Assembly (NCBI RefSeq): GCF_000312445.1
Contig: NZ_HE997182.1
Location: forward strand, 248,001 to 312,000
Direction: 5' to 3'
From: Phocaeicola abscessus CCUG 55929
GTDB taxonomy: Bacteria > Bacteroidota > Bacteroidia > Bacteroidales > Bacteroidaceae
Length of the DNA stretch: 64,000 nt
Shown here: positions 8,582-16,307 of the stretch, piece by piece
Numbering within the stretch: the stretch's first letter is position 1
How the letters are laid out: each line of letters begins with the position of its first letter
The notes under the pieces: generated by a model
Databases searched by the model: none
The model's input: the letters and a program-made list of their open reading frames with translations, nothing else
What the model was told of the DNA's origin: nothing
Program-made: the position numbers and the translations under genes

Positions 8582-9784
8582 ATGAACACGATCGAGACAT
8601 TGCGATTTGTAAAGGAACATGTACACGATGACGTACATGCTCTTGCGCTTCAGAGCGACAAGTATCCCGATGTCGACATGCCGACCGTCCTTACTCAAAT
8701 AGAAGGACGACAGACCGCCAAGATCAAACTCCCTTCTTGGTATCAAACGGATGGCATACTGTATCCGCCGCATCTCTCGATGGAACAATGTTCTTCGGAG
8801 CAGACGGCCAGGTACAAAGCTTCGTTGCTTAAAGGAAATACGTTGGTGGATCTGACCGGAGGCTTCGGAGTCGATTTCTCGTTCATGGCACGTCGGTTCC
8901 GTCAGGCGACTTACGTCGAACGGCAAACACATCTCGTCGAACTGGCCGAACATAACTTCAAAACGTTAGGCTTGACCGATAAAATCACGGCGGTAGCATC
9001 CGATGGAGTAGATTATCTTTACCAGATGCCACCGGTCGATGTCCTCTACCTCGATCCTTCAAGACGGGACAGACGCGGCGGCAAGGTAGTCGCCATGAAC
9101 GATTGCGAACCGAATATTTCGACGTTAGAACCGCTTCTGACGAAGAAAGCGAAGACAACCCTCGTGAAACTTTCCCCGATGTTCGATATTTCCTTGGCCA
9201 TGAAAGCGTTGAAACATATCAGTGCCATCCACATCGTTGCCGTGAACAACGAATGCAAGGAATTGCTGCTCGTCCTCGAAAAAGGCGTTCGCTTTGCATA
9301 TGCGCAGATTCCGATCCGTTGCGTGAATCTGACAAAAGAAGGAATTCAGTCTTTAGCGTTTACCGAACAGGAGGAACAGGCTGCGAACTGCCCTTATGCC
9401 CGAGCGATGAGCCGTTACCTTTACGAACCGAATGCCGCCCTGATGAAAGGCGGCGCTTACAAGTTGCTTGCGCAGCGCTATGCCGTCCGAAAATTGCATG
9501 CTAACAGTCATCTTTATACCTCTTCTGCCCATGTGCCCGATTTCCCCGGAAGGAAATTCGAGGTAGAAGCGGTCTCCGACTTCGGGAAGAAAGCACTGAA
9601 GCATTTCTTGAAAGATACGGATCGGGCGAACGTAACCATCCGTAACTTCCCCACGTCGGTAGTCGACTTGCGAAGGAAGCTGAAACTTAAAGAAGGAGGC
9701 GACATCTATCTCTTCGCCACCACGCTATCAACCGAAGAAAAGGTACTGATTAAAGCTATTCCCGTAGCCGACGGAAGGAGTTGA
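8582..9784 (+). CDS. Class I SAM-dependent methyltransferase with THUMP-like domain
   Basis: The protein has 400 residues. The central Rossmann methyltransferase core has motif I LVDLTGGFGVDFSFMA near residue 88 and an acidic loop at YVERQTHLVELA. Motif IV, DVLYLDPSRRDRRGGK near residue 155, resembles the RNA/DNA base methyltransferase D/NPP-type site. The C-terminal part matches the THUMP-like region found in Bacteroidota members of this family. An RNA substrate is likely by family but unproven. The gene follows typA by 33 bp on the same strand, consistent with a translation-related operon. Confidence 0.8.
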   Translation: MNTIETLRFVKEHVHDDVHALALQSDKYPDVDMPTVLTQIEGRQTAKIKLPSWYQTDGILYPPHLSMEQCSSEQTARYKASLLKGNTLVDLTGGFGVDFSFMARRFRQATYVERQTHLVELAEHNFKTLGLTDKITAVASDGVDYLYQMPPVDVLYLDPSRRDRRGGKVVAMNDCEPNISTLEPLLTKKAKTTLVKLSPMFDISLAMKALKHISAIHIVAVNNECKELLLVLEKGVRFAYAQIPIRCVNLTKEGIQSLAFTEQEEQAANCPYARAMSRYLYEPNAALMKGGAYKLLAQRYAVRKLHANSHLYTSSAHVPDFPGRKFEVEAVSDFGKKALKHFLKDTDRANVTIRNFPTSVVDLRRKLKLKEGGDIYLFATTLSTEEKVLIKAIPVADGRS

Positions 9785-9896
9785 AATATGGCGGATTTTA
9801 ACAATTCCAACGAATAAACCGGTGGGAAACGGCAACAAATTCAGAAAGACATAAGCAGAACGCTTCGGCTGGCGCAGCAAAGGCCCCGAAACGGCA

Positions 9897-10340
9897 TCAG
9901 GCATTCTCTTCCGCCAATTTCGCTTCGAAAGCCAGGGCATACCTCCGCATTTGTTTCACCATGGCAAGCAGGCCGTTGCTGCGGGTGGGAGAGAGATGTT
10001 CGCTTAAGCCAATCCGGTCGATAAAGTACAAATCCGCATTCAGTATTGCGTTGGGAGTGTGACCGGAGAGCACTCGGATAAGCAGCGCGACGATTCCTTT
10101 GACGATCAGCGCATCGCTTTCCGCTTTAAAGAGAACCTTTCCGTCCACCAAGTCGGCCTGCAGCCAGACCCTGCTTTGACATCCGTCGATCAGATTCTGC
10201 GCCGTCTTGTATTTCGGGTCGAGGGGTTGCTGTCCGTTACCCATGTCGATAAGCAACTGGTACTTATCCATCCAGTCCTCGAAACCGTCGAACTCCTCGA
10301 TCACCTCCTCCTGCAGTTCGTCAATCGTCTTCATGCTCAC
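9897..10340 (-). CDS. sufE: SufE-family cysteine-desulfurase sulfur acceptor
   Basis: The protein has 147 residues, the full length of SufE. It accepts persulfide sulfur from a SufS-type desulfurase for Fe-S cluster assembly. The acceptor cysteine is Cys54 in IDGCQSRVW, the family's signature segment. The GLSEHLSPTRSNGL stretch near residue 112 is also conserved. The frame opens at GTG (10340), sharing GTGA with the stop of the upstream M28 peptidase. An ATG two codons later (10334) is an alternative start. Its pairing with a secreted peptidase is probably positional rather than functional. The 112-bp convergent gap to the left (9785-9896) shows no obvious terminator. Confidence 0.93.
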   Translation of the reverse strand: MSMKTIDELQEEVIEEFDGFEDWMDKYQLLIDMGNGQQPLDPKYKTAQNLIDGCQSRVWLQADLVDGKVLFKAESDALIVKGIVALLIRVLSGHTPNAILNADLYFIDRIGLSEHLSPTRSNGLLAMVKQMRRYALAFEAKLAEENA

Positions 10341-11338
10341 TGTTCCTTATAAATAACGTTCATCACCGTCTGTCCCACGGCTTTCAAGGTATTTACGTCG
10401 ATGTGGCTCATGTCGTCTTCTAAAGTATGCCATGTAGAGCCGAACGACGACTGGCGGTTGTCGGGTTCGTAATGAATGATGTTCACGCAGGGGATGCGGG
10501 CGAATCGGTAAACGTAGTAATGATCGTCGGTGACATAGCCTCCGTTGCGTTTGACGAAATAGTTGCCGTAGCCGGCTCTCTCCGCTTCTTTCCAGATACG
10601 CTTCATCGGGGTCGATGCGGTTTCTTTCGAAAAGCCTTCGTAGTAGAACGTCGCCCTCTTCCCGCCGACCATATCCAACAAGATTCCGAAGCGGGCTTTG
10701 TAATCGGCCACATGCGGACGCCTTGCCCAGTACTGCGCCCCCAGGCACCATGTATCCTCCTTGTTATCTTTTTCGAATTGCGGGGTTCCGTAATCTTCCG
10801 CATCGAAGAAAATGATGTCGATTCCCAAAGCAGGTTGCTTCATGCGTATCTGACGGGCGATTTCGAGCAGGATGCCCGTGCCGCTGGCTCCGTCGTTCGC
10901 TCCGACGATGGGGGTGCGATGATTCCGTTCGTCGGGATCGTTGTCGGCATAAGGGCGACTGTCCCAGTGGGCACAGAGCAGGATCCGCTTTTTCTTTTCC
11001 GGGAGATAGCTTCCGATGATATTTCGGGCTTTCAATATCGTTCCGTTCCATGCAACGAGGTCGGCTTGCTGGACGATGACCTTGGCGCCGTATTTCTCCA
11101 ACTGTGCGGCGAGGTAGGCTGCGCAAGCCTTATGAGCTTCGGTATTCGGCACGCGGGGGCCGAAGTCGGTTTGCGCTTTGACGAAGACGAAGGCGCTGTC
11201 GGCATTAAAAGTCGGGACGGGAATTTCCTCTTTGGTACCTTCTTCGGTTTGCCGAACCTTATGGCTGTTGGCACACGAGACAATGGCGACGAGCAAGAAG
11301 GCGACCGCCGATAAGAACAGATATTTGGTCATTCTCAT
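10337..11338 (-). CDS. M28-family zinc peptidase / glutaminyl-cyclase-like lipoprotein
   Basis: The protein has 333 residues, with a lipoprotein signal ending in IVSC (Cys22), so it is exported and lipid-anchored. The M28 fold signature is clear. ILLCAHWDSRPYAD supplies a first His-Asp zinc site, GANDGASGTGILLEIAR the bridging Asp, and IIFFDAEDYG the acidic ligands. VTDDHYYVYR supplies a late Asp-His. DAEDYG and the WDSRPYAD segment are typical of the subgroup related to glutaminyl-peptide cyclotransferases. It may therefore form N-terminal pyroglutamate on exported proteins, a common modification in this phylum, or act as an aminopeptidase. Its promoter is at 11361-11368. Confidence 0.88.
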   Translation of the reverse strand: MRMTKYLFLSAVAFLLVAIVSCANSHKVRQTEEGTKEEIPVPTFNADSAFVFVKAQTDFGPRVPNTEAHKACAAYLAAQLEKYGAKVIVQQADLVAWNGTILKARNIIGSYLPEKKKRILLCAHWDSRPYADNDPDERNHRTPIVGANDGASGTGILLEIARQIRMKQPALGIDIIFFDAEDYGTPQFEKDNKEDTWCLGAQYWARRPHVADYKARFGILLDMVGGKRATFYYEGFSKETASTPMKRIWKEAERAGYGNYFVKRNGGYVTDDHYYVYRFARIPCVNIIHYEPDNRQSSFGSTWHTLEDDMSHIDVNTLKAVGQTVMNVIYKEQ

Positions 11339-11360
11339 AATCGCTTGAATTTGATCGATG

Positions 11361-11368
11361 CAAAGTTA
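11361..11368 (-). promoter_or_regulatory. -7 promoter box for the M28-sufE operon
   Basis: The minus strand reads TAACTTTG (TAnnTTTG), 22 bases upstream of the ATG at 11338 and immediately after the stop of the upstream fusion gene. The transcript is therefore probably separate from that gene. Confidence 0.65.
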
Positions 11369-11369
11369 A

Positions 11370-13127
11370 TCACTTTCCTTGTACTTCTTTCATGACACGC
11401 AGAAAGTTTTCGCCCCATATCAACCGGATATCGTTTTCGGCGTAACGCTCTTTCAGCAGCATCTTGGTAAAGTTGAGGAGTTCGGAGGCACAGGCGCAGC
11501 CGACGATACCGCCGTCGCCGTCGAAGTCGGTTCCTACGCCTACGTGTTCAATACCCATCACGCTGACCATGTGATTCAAATGATGAATGGCGTCCATGAC
11601 GGTGGCTTGCCCTTCGGTACGAAGGAAGCCGTTGTACAGCGTCACTTGGGCGACGCCGCCTTTCCTCGCTAACGCCCTTAGCTGATCGTCGTCCAAATCT
11701 CGCGGATGGTCGCACAGCGCGCGGGCGGAAGAATGGGAGGCGAGAATCGGTTTTTCGCTGATATCCAGCGCATCGTAGAACGTATGGCGCCCTGCATGGG
11801 AAATATCGATCATCATGCCGACCCGGTTCATCTCGCGGATCGTCCGTTCTCCGAAAGCCGTCACGCCCACCTCCTCGTCGTTATATTTCGCCGAGCCGCA
11901 GATGAGGTTGTTTCCGTTATGGCAGAGCGTCATATAAATCACTCCGCGCTTGCGGAAGCGTGCCACGTTCCGGATGTCCTTCCCGATGGCATATCCGTTT
12001 TCTATGCCTACGAAGACAGCTTTCTTCCCGGCATCTTTCAACCTGCGGACGTCTGCGGGCGTATAGGCAACGTCCACGGAAGTTTTATTCTTTTCTACCA
12101 TCGCTTCGATCTCGTCGAGGATGCGATCGGCCTTTGCCGTCGCCGCCTGCAATTCTTCGTCGTCCAGGCCCAACTGTTCCAGGTAAGCCACCATGACGAC
12201 CGCGTCGAGCATTCCTTCGGACATTTTATGGAGGTCGACGAGAATCTTTTTATCCCTGCTCCCGAAGTCTACGTGCCGGTCGAAGCACATGGGGGTGTCG
12301 CAATGGGAATCCACGGTGAGGATCCTTCGGTGCAGCCGTTTCGCCTCTTTGAAGACGGAAGCTTCCTCAATCAGCCAGCGGAAGAGGGGCAGCATCGCTT
12401 CGTCGCCGGTCAAGACGAAACATTCCGGATGCCATTGCACGCCGAGCATGGCCTTGCATTCGGCGGATTCGATCGCCTCGACGATGCCGTCGGGAGCTGT
12501 CGCCGTCGCTCGGAACCCCGGAGCTATACGGTTTATCGCCTGATGATGAAAAGAGTTGACGGGGAGCCGCTCCGTGCCCATGATACGAAACAGCAGACTG
12601 TTCCGTTCGATATCGACCGTGTGCGAGGCGGAAGCACGGTCCAACTCCTGCCCGTGCTTGATAGATGTCCCGTCTCGTTGGGAATAGATGTCCTGATATA
12701 ACGTCCCCCCCATGGCGAAGTTAAGAATTTGAACGCCTCGGCAGATCCCCAGGATCGGGATCTGCCGATCGGCGGCCAGCCGGGTCAGCAGCAATTCCTG
12801 CCGATCCCGCCGGGGGTTGATACTGTGTAATTCTTTTATCGGTTCTTCGCCCATGAAAAGGGGATTGAGGTCGTCTCCGCCCGTAAGGATGAGCCCGTCG
12901 ATCGAATTCAGCGTATCGACCAACGCATCGTCGTCTTCGAAGGGAGGAATGATGAGCGGCGTACCTCCGGCCTTCAGAACGGATGTGTAATATCCTTCTG
13001 CAAGTCCGCATTCATTGTCATGATAATTTCCCGTCAGACCGATGATCGGCGTTCGCCGGCGAGGGTTGAAATGTCGGTGCATTTGGTCATAAGCAATGGA
13101 AATATCAAATTGTCGGACTGTTTTCAT
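11370..13127 (-). CDS. Fusion of a C26 gamma-glutamyl hydrolase-like amidotransferase with an M19 dipeptidase
   Basis: The protein has 585 residues and two complete enzymes in one frame. Residues about 25-255 form a class I glutamine-amidotransferase-like domain of the PuuD/C26 type. The nucleophile is Cys129 in GICRGVQ, and His233 and Glu235 lie in GVQWHPE; the oxyanion region is LTGGDD. Residues about 268-585 form a membrane-dipeptidase (renal dipeptidase, M19) barrel. It has HCD at 275-277, the Glu in GIENGYAIG, His residues in SHAGRHT and SHSSARALCDHPRD, and GTDFDGDG. No signal peptide is seen, so both activities appear cytosolic. Splitting a gamma-glutamyl amide and then a dipeptide would suit gamma-glutamyl peptide or Cys-Gly recycling, which is inference. 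It is divergent from ptb and has its own promoter. Confidence 0.88.
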   Translation of the reverse strand: MKTVRQFDISIAYDQMHRHFNPRRRTPIIGLTGNYHDNECGLAEGYYTSVLKAGGTPLIIPPFEDDDALVDTLNSIDGLILTGGDDLNPLFMGEEPIKELHSINPRRDRQELLLTRLAADRQIPILGICRGVQILNFAMGGTLYQDIYSQRDGTSIKHGQELDRASASHTVDIERNSLLFRIMGTERLPVNSFHHQAINRIAPGFRATATAPDGIVEAIESAECKAMLGVQWHPECFVLTGDEAMLPLFRWLIEEASVFKEAKRLHRRILTVDSHCDTPMCFDRHVDFGSRDKKILVDLHKMSEGMLDAVVMVAYLEQLGLDDEELQAATAKADRILDEIEAMVEKNKTSVDVAYTPADVRRLKDAGKKAVFVGIENGYAIGKDIRNVARFRKRGVIYMTLCHNGNNLICGSAKYNDEEVGVTAFGERTIREMNRVGMMIDISHAGRHTFYDALDISEKPILASHSSARALCDHPRDLDDDQLRALARKGGVAQVTLYNGFLRTEGQATVMDAIHHLNHMVSVMGIEHVGVGTDFDGDGGIVGCACASELLNFTKMLLKERYAENDIRLIWGENFLRVMKEVQGK

Positions 13128-13153
13128 AAGTTAAATTTTTCATTTAAACTACG

Positions 13154-13161
13154 CAAAGATA
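13154..13161 (-). promoter_or_regulatory. -7 promoter box for the C26-M19 fusion gene
   Basis: The minus strand reads TATCTTTG (TAnnTTTG), 26 bases upstream of the ATG at 13127. The divergent ptb gene has only a weak CATATTTG match on the plus strand. Confidence 0.65.
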
Positions 13162-13217
13162 GGTATAAATTCAGATTTATTTTTCATATTTGTCAAAAAT
13201 CTAATGATCACGGATGG

Positions 13218-14117
13218 ATGAAAAATTTTAGCCAACTCGTAGAAGAAATCCGAAAGGTTCGGAAAAGAATCGCGTTGATTTGCCCGAACGATGAACATTC
13301 CTATTATATCGTGGAGCGCTGTTTGAAAGAAGAATTAACCGATTTCCTGTTGATTGTCGAGAGATCGCATCGTGCTCATGGCGAAGCGTTGCGTAGCCTG
13401 TCCCCTGCTCACGTTCAACTGTTCGAAGTCGATTCCCTGGAGGAGGCCGCCCGGAAAGGCGTGATGTTGGTTCACGAAGGGCAGGCCGACGTATTGATGA
13501 AAGGTTTGATCAATACGGACATATTGCTTCGAGCCGTATTGAATAAGGAATACGGCTTGCTTGTTGAAGGGGGGATCTTGTCGCATGTGGCTGTCGCCGA
13601 GATTCCTTCTTATCCCAAATTGTTATTTTTCTCCGATGCGGCGGTCATCCCCCGTCCGAACCTGAAACAATTCGACGCCATGCTTCGGTACGATATAGAC
13701 GCATGCCATCGGTGCGGCATAGCAACGCCACGGGTAGCCCTGATTCATTTTACCGAGAAAGAGCATGCGAAGTTCCCGCATACGCTGGATTACGTGGCGT
13801 TGAAGCAGCGTGCCTCCGAAGGCGTTTACGGCGATGCGATCGTGGACGGTCCGATGGATGTGAAGTCGGCTTGCGATATCTCGAGTTGCCATGACAAACA
13901 TATTCATTCTCCCATCGAAGGGCAGGCCGACGTATTGATCTTCCCGAACATCGAATCGAGCAATGTCTTTTACAAGACCCTGACCCTTTTTGCAGGTTCC
14001 AGGATGGCGGCCGTTTTGAGGGGCACCGCCGTGCCCGTGGTCGTCACCTCCCGTGCCGATAGCGGTTTGTCCAAGTATCACAGTTTGGCGTTAGCTTGTA
14101 AAATAGGAGATAGTTAA
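13218..14117 (+). CDS. ptb: Phosphate butyryltransferase (phosphate acyltransferase family)
   Basis: The protein has 299 residues from the ATG at 13218. The frame is open further upstream, but the added residues lie across the divergent promoter region and do not resemble the family. It exchanges an acyl-CoA for an acyl phosphate. Ptb/Pta features include LMKGLINTDILLRAVL, GGILSHVAV, IVDGPMDVKSACD near residue 215 and ADVLIFPNIESSNVFYKTL near 240. The next gene, 10 nt downstream, is butyrate kinase. That pairing supports a butyryl (or branched-chain acyl) phosphate product and ATP generation from butyryl-CoA. The residues alone cannot separate butyrate from isobutyrate or isovalerate preference. 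Confidence 0.9.
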   Translation: MKNFSQLVEEIRKVRKRIALICPNDEHSYYIVERCLKEELTDFLLIVERSHRAHGEALRSLSPAHVQLFEVDSLEEAARKGVMLVHEGQADVLMKGLINTDILLRAVLNKEYGLLVEGGILSHVAVAEIPSYPKLLFFSDAAVIPRPNLKQFDAMLRYDIDACHRCGIATPRVALIHFTEKEHAKFPHTLDYVALKQRASEGVYGDAIVDGPMDVKSACDISSCHDKHIHSPIEGQADVLIFPNIESSNVFYKTLTLFAGSRMAAVLRGTAVPVVVTSRADSGLSKYHSLALACKIGDS

Positions 14118-14127
14118 GCAAGATGGT

Positions 14128-15192
14128 ATGAAGATATTTGTCATCAATCCGGGATCGACCTCCACCAAGATCGCCCTGTACGAAGATGAAAAGTCGGTAT
14201 GGGCGGCGGGTACTCATCACCCGGCCAAAGAACTGGACCGATTTAAGAGTGTGATCGATCAATACGAATACCGAAAAGATTTCATTTTACGGGAATTAGA
14301 AGAGTCGGACATTCCGCTCAAGTTCGACGCCGTCATCGGGCGAGGAGGGTTGTTAAAACCCACGCAGAGCGGCGTTTATCCGGTTACGGAACGCATAAAG
14401 CACGATCTGATCCATGCCTGGCTGCAGCATGTGTGCAACTTGGGCGGCTTGATTGCCGACGACTTGGCGAAGATGTGCGGTTGTCCCGCCTTCATCGCCG
14501 ATCCGGAGGTGGTGGATGAATTTCAGCCAGAGTCCCGTCTGACGGGGTTGCCCGAAATCCGCCGCATTTCCATCTTCCACGCGTTGAACAGCAAGGCGAT
14601 ATCCCGAAAATATGCAGCCTCCCTATCAAGGCCTTATGAGAGCCTGAACCTGATCGTCGCTCACTTGGGAGGGGGGATCTCCGTAAGTGCACACCACCAC
14701 GGAAAAGTGATCGACGTGAACAATGCCCTCAACGGCGAGGGGCCGTTTTCGCCCGAGCGAGCGGGCACGCTTCCCGCCGATCAGTTCGCGGAACTTTGTT
14801 ACAGCGGGAAATACGCCTTGACGCAAATAAAAAAGCTCCTCAACGGAAAAGGCGGCCTCATCGCCCATCTGGGAACGAACGACATTCCCACCATTACGGA
14901 TCGCGCAAGCCAAGGGGAGGAACCCTACCGCTCGGTGTTGAACGCGATGATCTACACGGTAGCCAAGCAAATCGGCGCCATGTACATCACCCTGTACGGC
15001 GAAGCGGATGCCATCATCCTGACAGGCGGAATCGCACACAGCGAATACTGCGTGGAAATGCTGAAAAAACGCATTCATTACTTGGCTCCGGTAGTCGTAA
15101 TGCCGGGCGAGGACGAGATGGGCGCCTTGGCTTTCAACGCGCTGGGTGCCTTGCAGGGGAAGTTGCCTCTGCAAGAATACCATCCGGATTAA
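14128..15192 (+). CDS. buk: Butyrate kinase
   Basis: The protein has 354 residues, the standard Buk length, of the acetate/sugar kinase fold. It transfers phosphate from butyryl phosphate to ADP. Visible features are the N-terminal phosphate loop INPGSTSTKIALY, GRGGLLKPTQSGVYPV near residue 72, IFHALNSKAISRKYA, the nucleotide-binding LIVAHLGGGISVSAH near 173, and ILTGGIAHSEYC near 295. It is co-transcribed with ptb and ends before a strong bidirectional terminator (15367-15410). Confidence 0.94.
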   Translation: MKIFVINPGSTSTKIALYEDEKSVWAAGTHHPAKELDRFKSVIDQYEYRKDFILRELEESDIPLKFDAVIGRGGLLKPTQSGVYPVTERIKHDLIHAWLQHVCNLGGLIADDLAKMCGCPAFIADPEVVDEFQPESRLTGLPEIRRISIFHALNSKAISRKYAASLSRPYESLNLIVAHLGGGISVSAHHHGKVIDVNNALNGEGPFSPERAGTLPADQFAELCYSGKYALTQIKKLLNGKGGLIAHLGTNDIPTITDRASQGEEPYRSVLNAMIYTVAKQIGAMYITLYGEADAIILTGGIAHSEYCVEMLKKRIHYLAPVVVMPGEDEMGALAFNALGALQGKLPLQEYHPD

Positions 15193-15271
15193 AACGGTTC
15201 CGGCATGCGCCCCTCGGCACGGAATTCGGTTTCCGTAGCAAAGGCAGCTCCGTTTCATGCTTATAAAAAAA

Positions 15272-15335
15272 TGTTAACATAAGTACGTTAACAAATTTTT
15301 ATGCCTACGAAATATTGGTTTCATGCCTATGAAAT
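15272..15335. repeat. Small palindrome and 22-bp-spaced direct repeats after buk
   Basis: TGTTAAC (15272-15278) and GTTAACA (15287-15293) form an inverted repeat with an 8-bp spacer. Just after it, ATGCCTACGAAAT at 15301 is repeated as ATGCCTATGAAAT at 15323, exactly 22 bp apart. No gene is supported in 15193-15366. The function is unknown; it may be a protein-binding site or chance. Confidence 0.35.
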
Positions 15336-15366
15336 TTCCCACGCACAGCTACGCCTTACAAAACCG

Positions 15367-15410
15367 AAAGCGCAAAGGCGAATGTTTTCACAGATTCGCC
15401 TTTGCGCTTT
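15367..15410. terminator. Bidirectional intrinsic terminator between buk and the DUF4491 gene
   Basis: A perfect 17-bp inverted repeat (AAAGCGCAAAGGCGAAT at 15367-15383 and its complement at 15394-15410) with a 10-nt loop. It is bounded by A and T runs, so it can terminate both the ptb-buk transcript and the convergent Lrp-DUF4491 transcript. Confidence 0.9.
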
Positions 15411-15428
15411 TCATGGCTTCCCGCCCTC

Positions 15429-15746
15429 TTACTGCCCGTATTCCTTCCGGCGCTTGGGGTTCATCGGGAACCAGCCTTTTCGTACCCGTTCCCGCTGGTC
15501 GAAGACTTCTTTGATACTCCAAAAAGAAGAGAAGGCGAAGACGCCTAACAAGGAAGATAAAGCGATGCTCTCGACAAACAGGCAGGTAACGATCCCCGCA
15601 AGCCCCAGGAAGAGGAAAAACCACCAGCAACACACGCCGAAATAATATTCGGCTTTGATCACGATCGGGTGGAAGAGGCCGATGATGAGAAAGGTACAGA
15701 CTCCGATGATCAATCCGTCGAAATGGAAATTACTTAGCGTTTCCAT
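15429..15746 (-). CDS. DUF4491 family membrane protein
   Basis: The protein has 105 residues with three predicted hydrophobic segments (about 8-28, 35-60 and 62-78). It ends in a basic tail with RVRKGWFPMNPKRR, which together with IIGLFHPIVIKAEYYFG matches the small Bacteroidota family DUF4491. The function is unknown. Its start overlaps the last 17 bp of the Lrp gene, so translation is probably coupled. It ends 18 bp before the bidirectional terminator. Confidence 0.85.
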   Translation of the reverse strand: METLSNFHFDGLIIGVCTFLIIGLFHPIVIKAEYYFGVCCWWFFLFLGLAGIVTCLFVESIALSSLLGVFAFSSFWSIKEVFDQRERVRKGWFPMNPKRRKEYGQ

Positions 15747-16215
15747 CCGGCTCTTGGATATAGTTAATAGGTATTTCCCGTTTAATGCTCTGTTCCAGCG
15801 AAATCAACGTCTCGGTAGCGGTAACGCCCGGTATCTCCTGGATCTTCGAATTCAATAAATCCATCAAATGTTCGTTGTCGCGAGAGTATAGTTTCGTCAA
15901 GATGGTGTAGGGCCCCGTCGTGAAATGACATTCTACTATTTCCGGAATTTTCATCAGTTGTTTCACAGCTTCTCGGTACATAGAGCCTTTTTCCAATTTT
16001 ATGCCGACATAGGTGCAGGTGCGGTACCCCAAGCTCTTAGGATTTACGACGTATCCGGAACCTACGATAACGCCCAAGTCGATCAGCCGTTGAACGCGTT
16101 GATGGATTGCGGCGCGCGAAACGCCGCACTCAGCCGCTACATCTTTAAACGGAATACGCGCATTGAGCGTAATGATCTCTAAGATTTTCCGATCTAAATT
16201 ATCAATCTTCTCCAT
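15730..16215 (-). CDS. Lrp/AsnC-family transcriptional regulator
   Basis: The protein has 161 residues. The N-terminal winged helix-turn-helix (LDRKILEIITLNARIPFKD, then CGVSRAAIHQRVQRL) is followed by a RAM/ligand-binding domain (YVGIKLEKGSMYREAVKQL, then HFTTGPYTILTKLYS). Lrp-type proteins form octamers that respond to amino acids. The Lrp-DUF4491 gene pair suggests that the membrane protein is a regulated partner or that both respond to the same nutrient signal. The target genes are not evident. It has its own promoter (16240-16247). Confidence 0.92.
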   Translation of the reverse strand: MEKIDNLDRKILEIITLNARIPFKDVAAECGVSRAAIHQRVQRLIDLGVIVGSGYVVNPKSLGYRTCTYVGIKLEKGSMYREAVKQLMKIPEIVECHFTTGPYTILTKLYSRDNEHLMDLLNSKIQEIPGVTATETLISLEQSIKREIPINYIQEPDGNAK

Positions 16216-16239
16216 GATAAATCATTTTCATTTTGTAAG

Positions 16240-16247
16240 CAAATATA
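16240..16247 (-). promoter_or_regulatory. -7 promoter box for the Lrp-DUF4491 operon
   Basis: The minus strand reads TATATTTG (TAnnTTTG), 24 bases upstream of the ATG at 16215. Confidence 0.6.
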
Positions 16248-16307
16248 GCGTTTTTTTTCATTCTTCCTGCGAAAAGAAGAAAAAAAGTACATGGTTGCCG
16301 CCGTCTT

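Noticed and set aside
9728-9940. Small minus-strand reading frame overlapping the ends of the methyltransferase and sufE genes
   Set aside because: No family resemblance and no promoter; it is a shadow frame across a convergent gap.
13020-13217. N-terminal extension of ptb
   Set aside because: It crosses the divergent promoter of the fusion gene and adds residues not found in the family; the ATG at 13218 fits.
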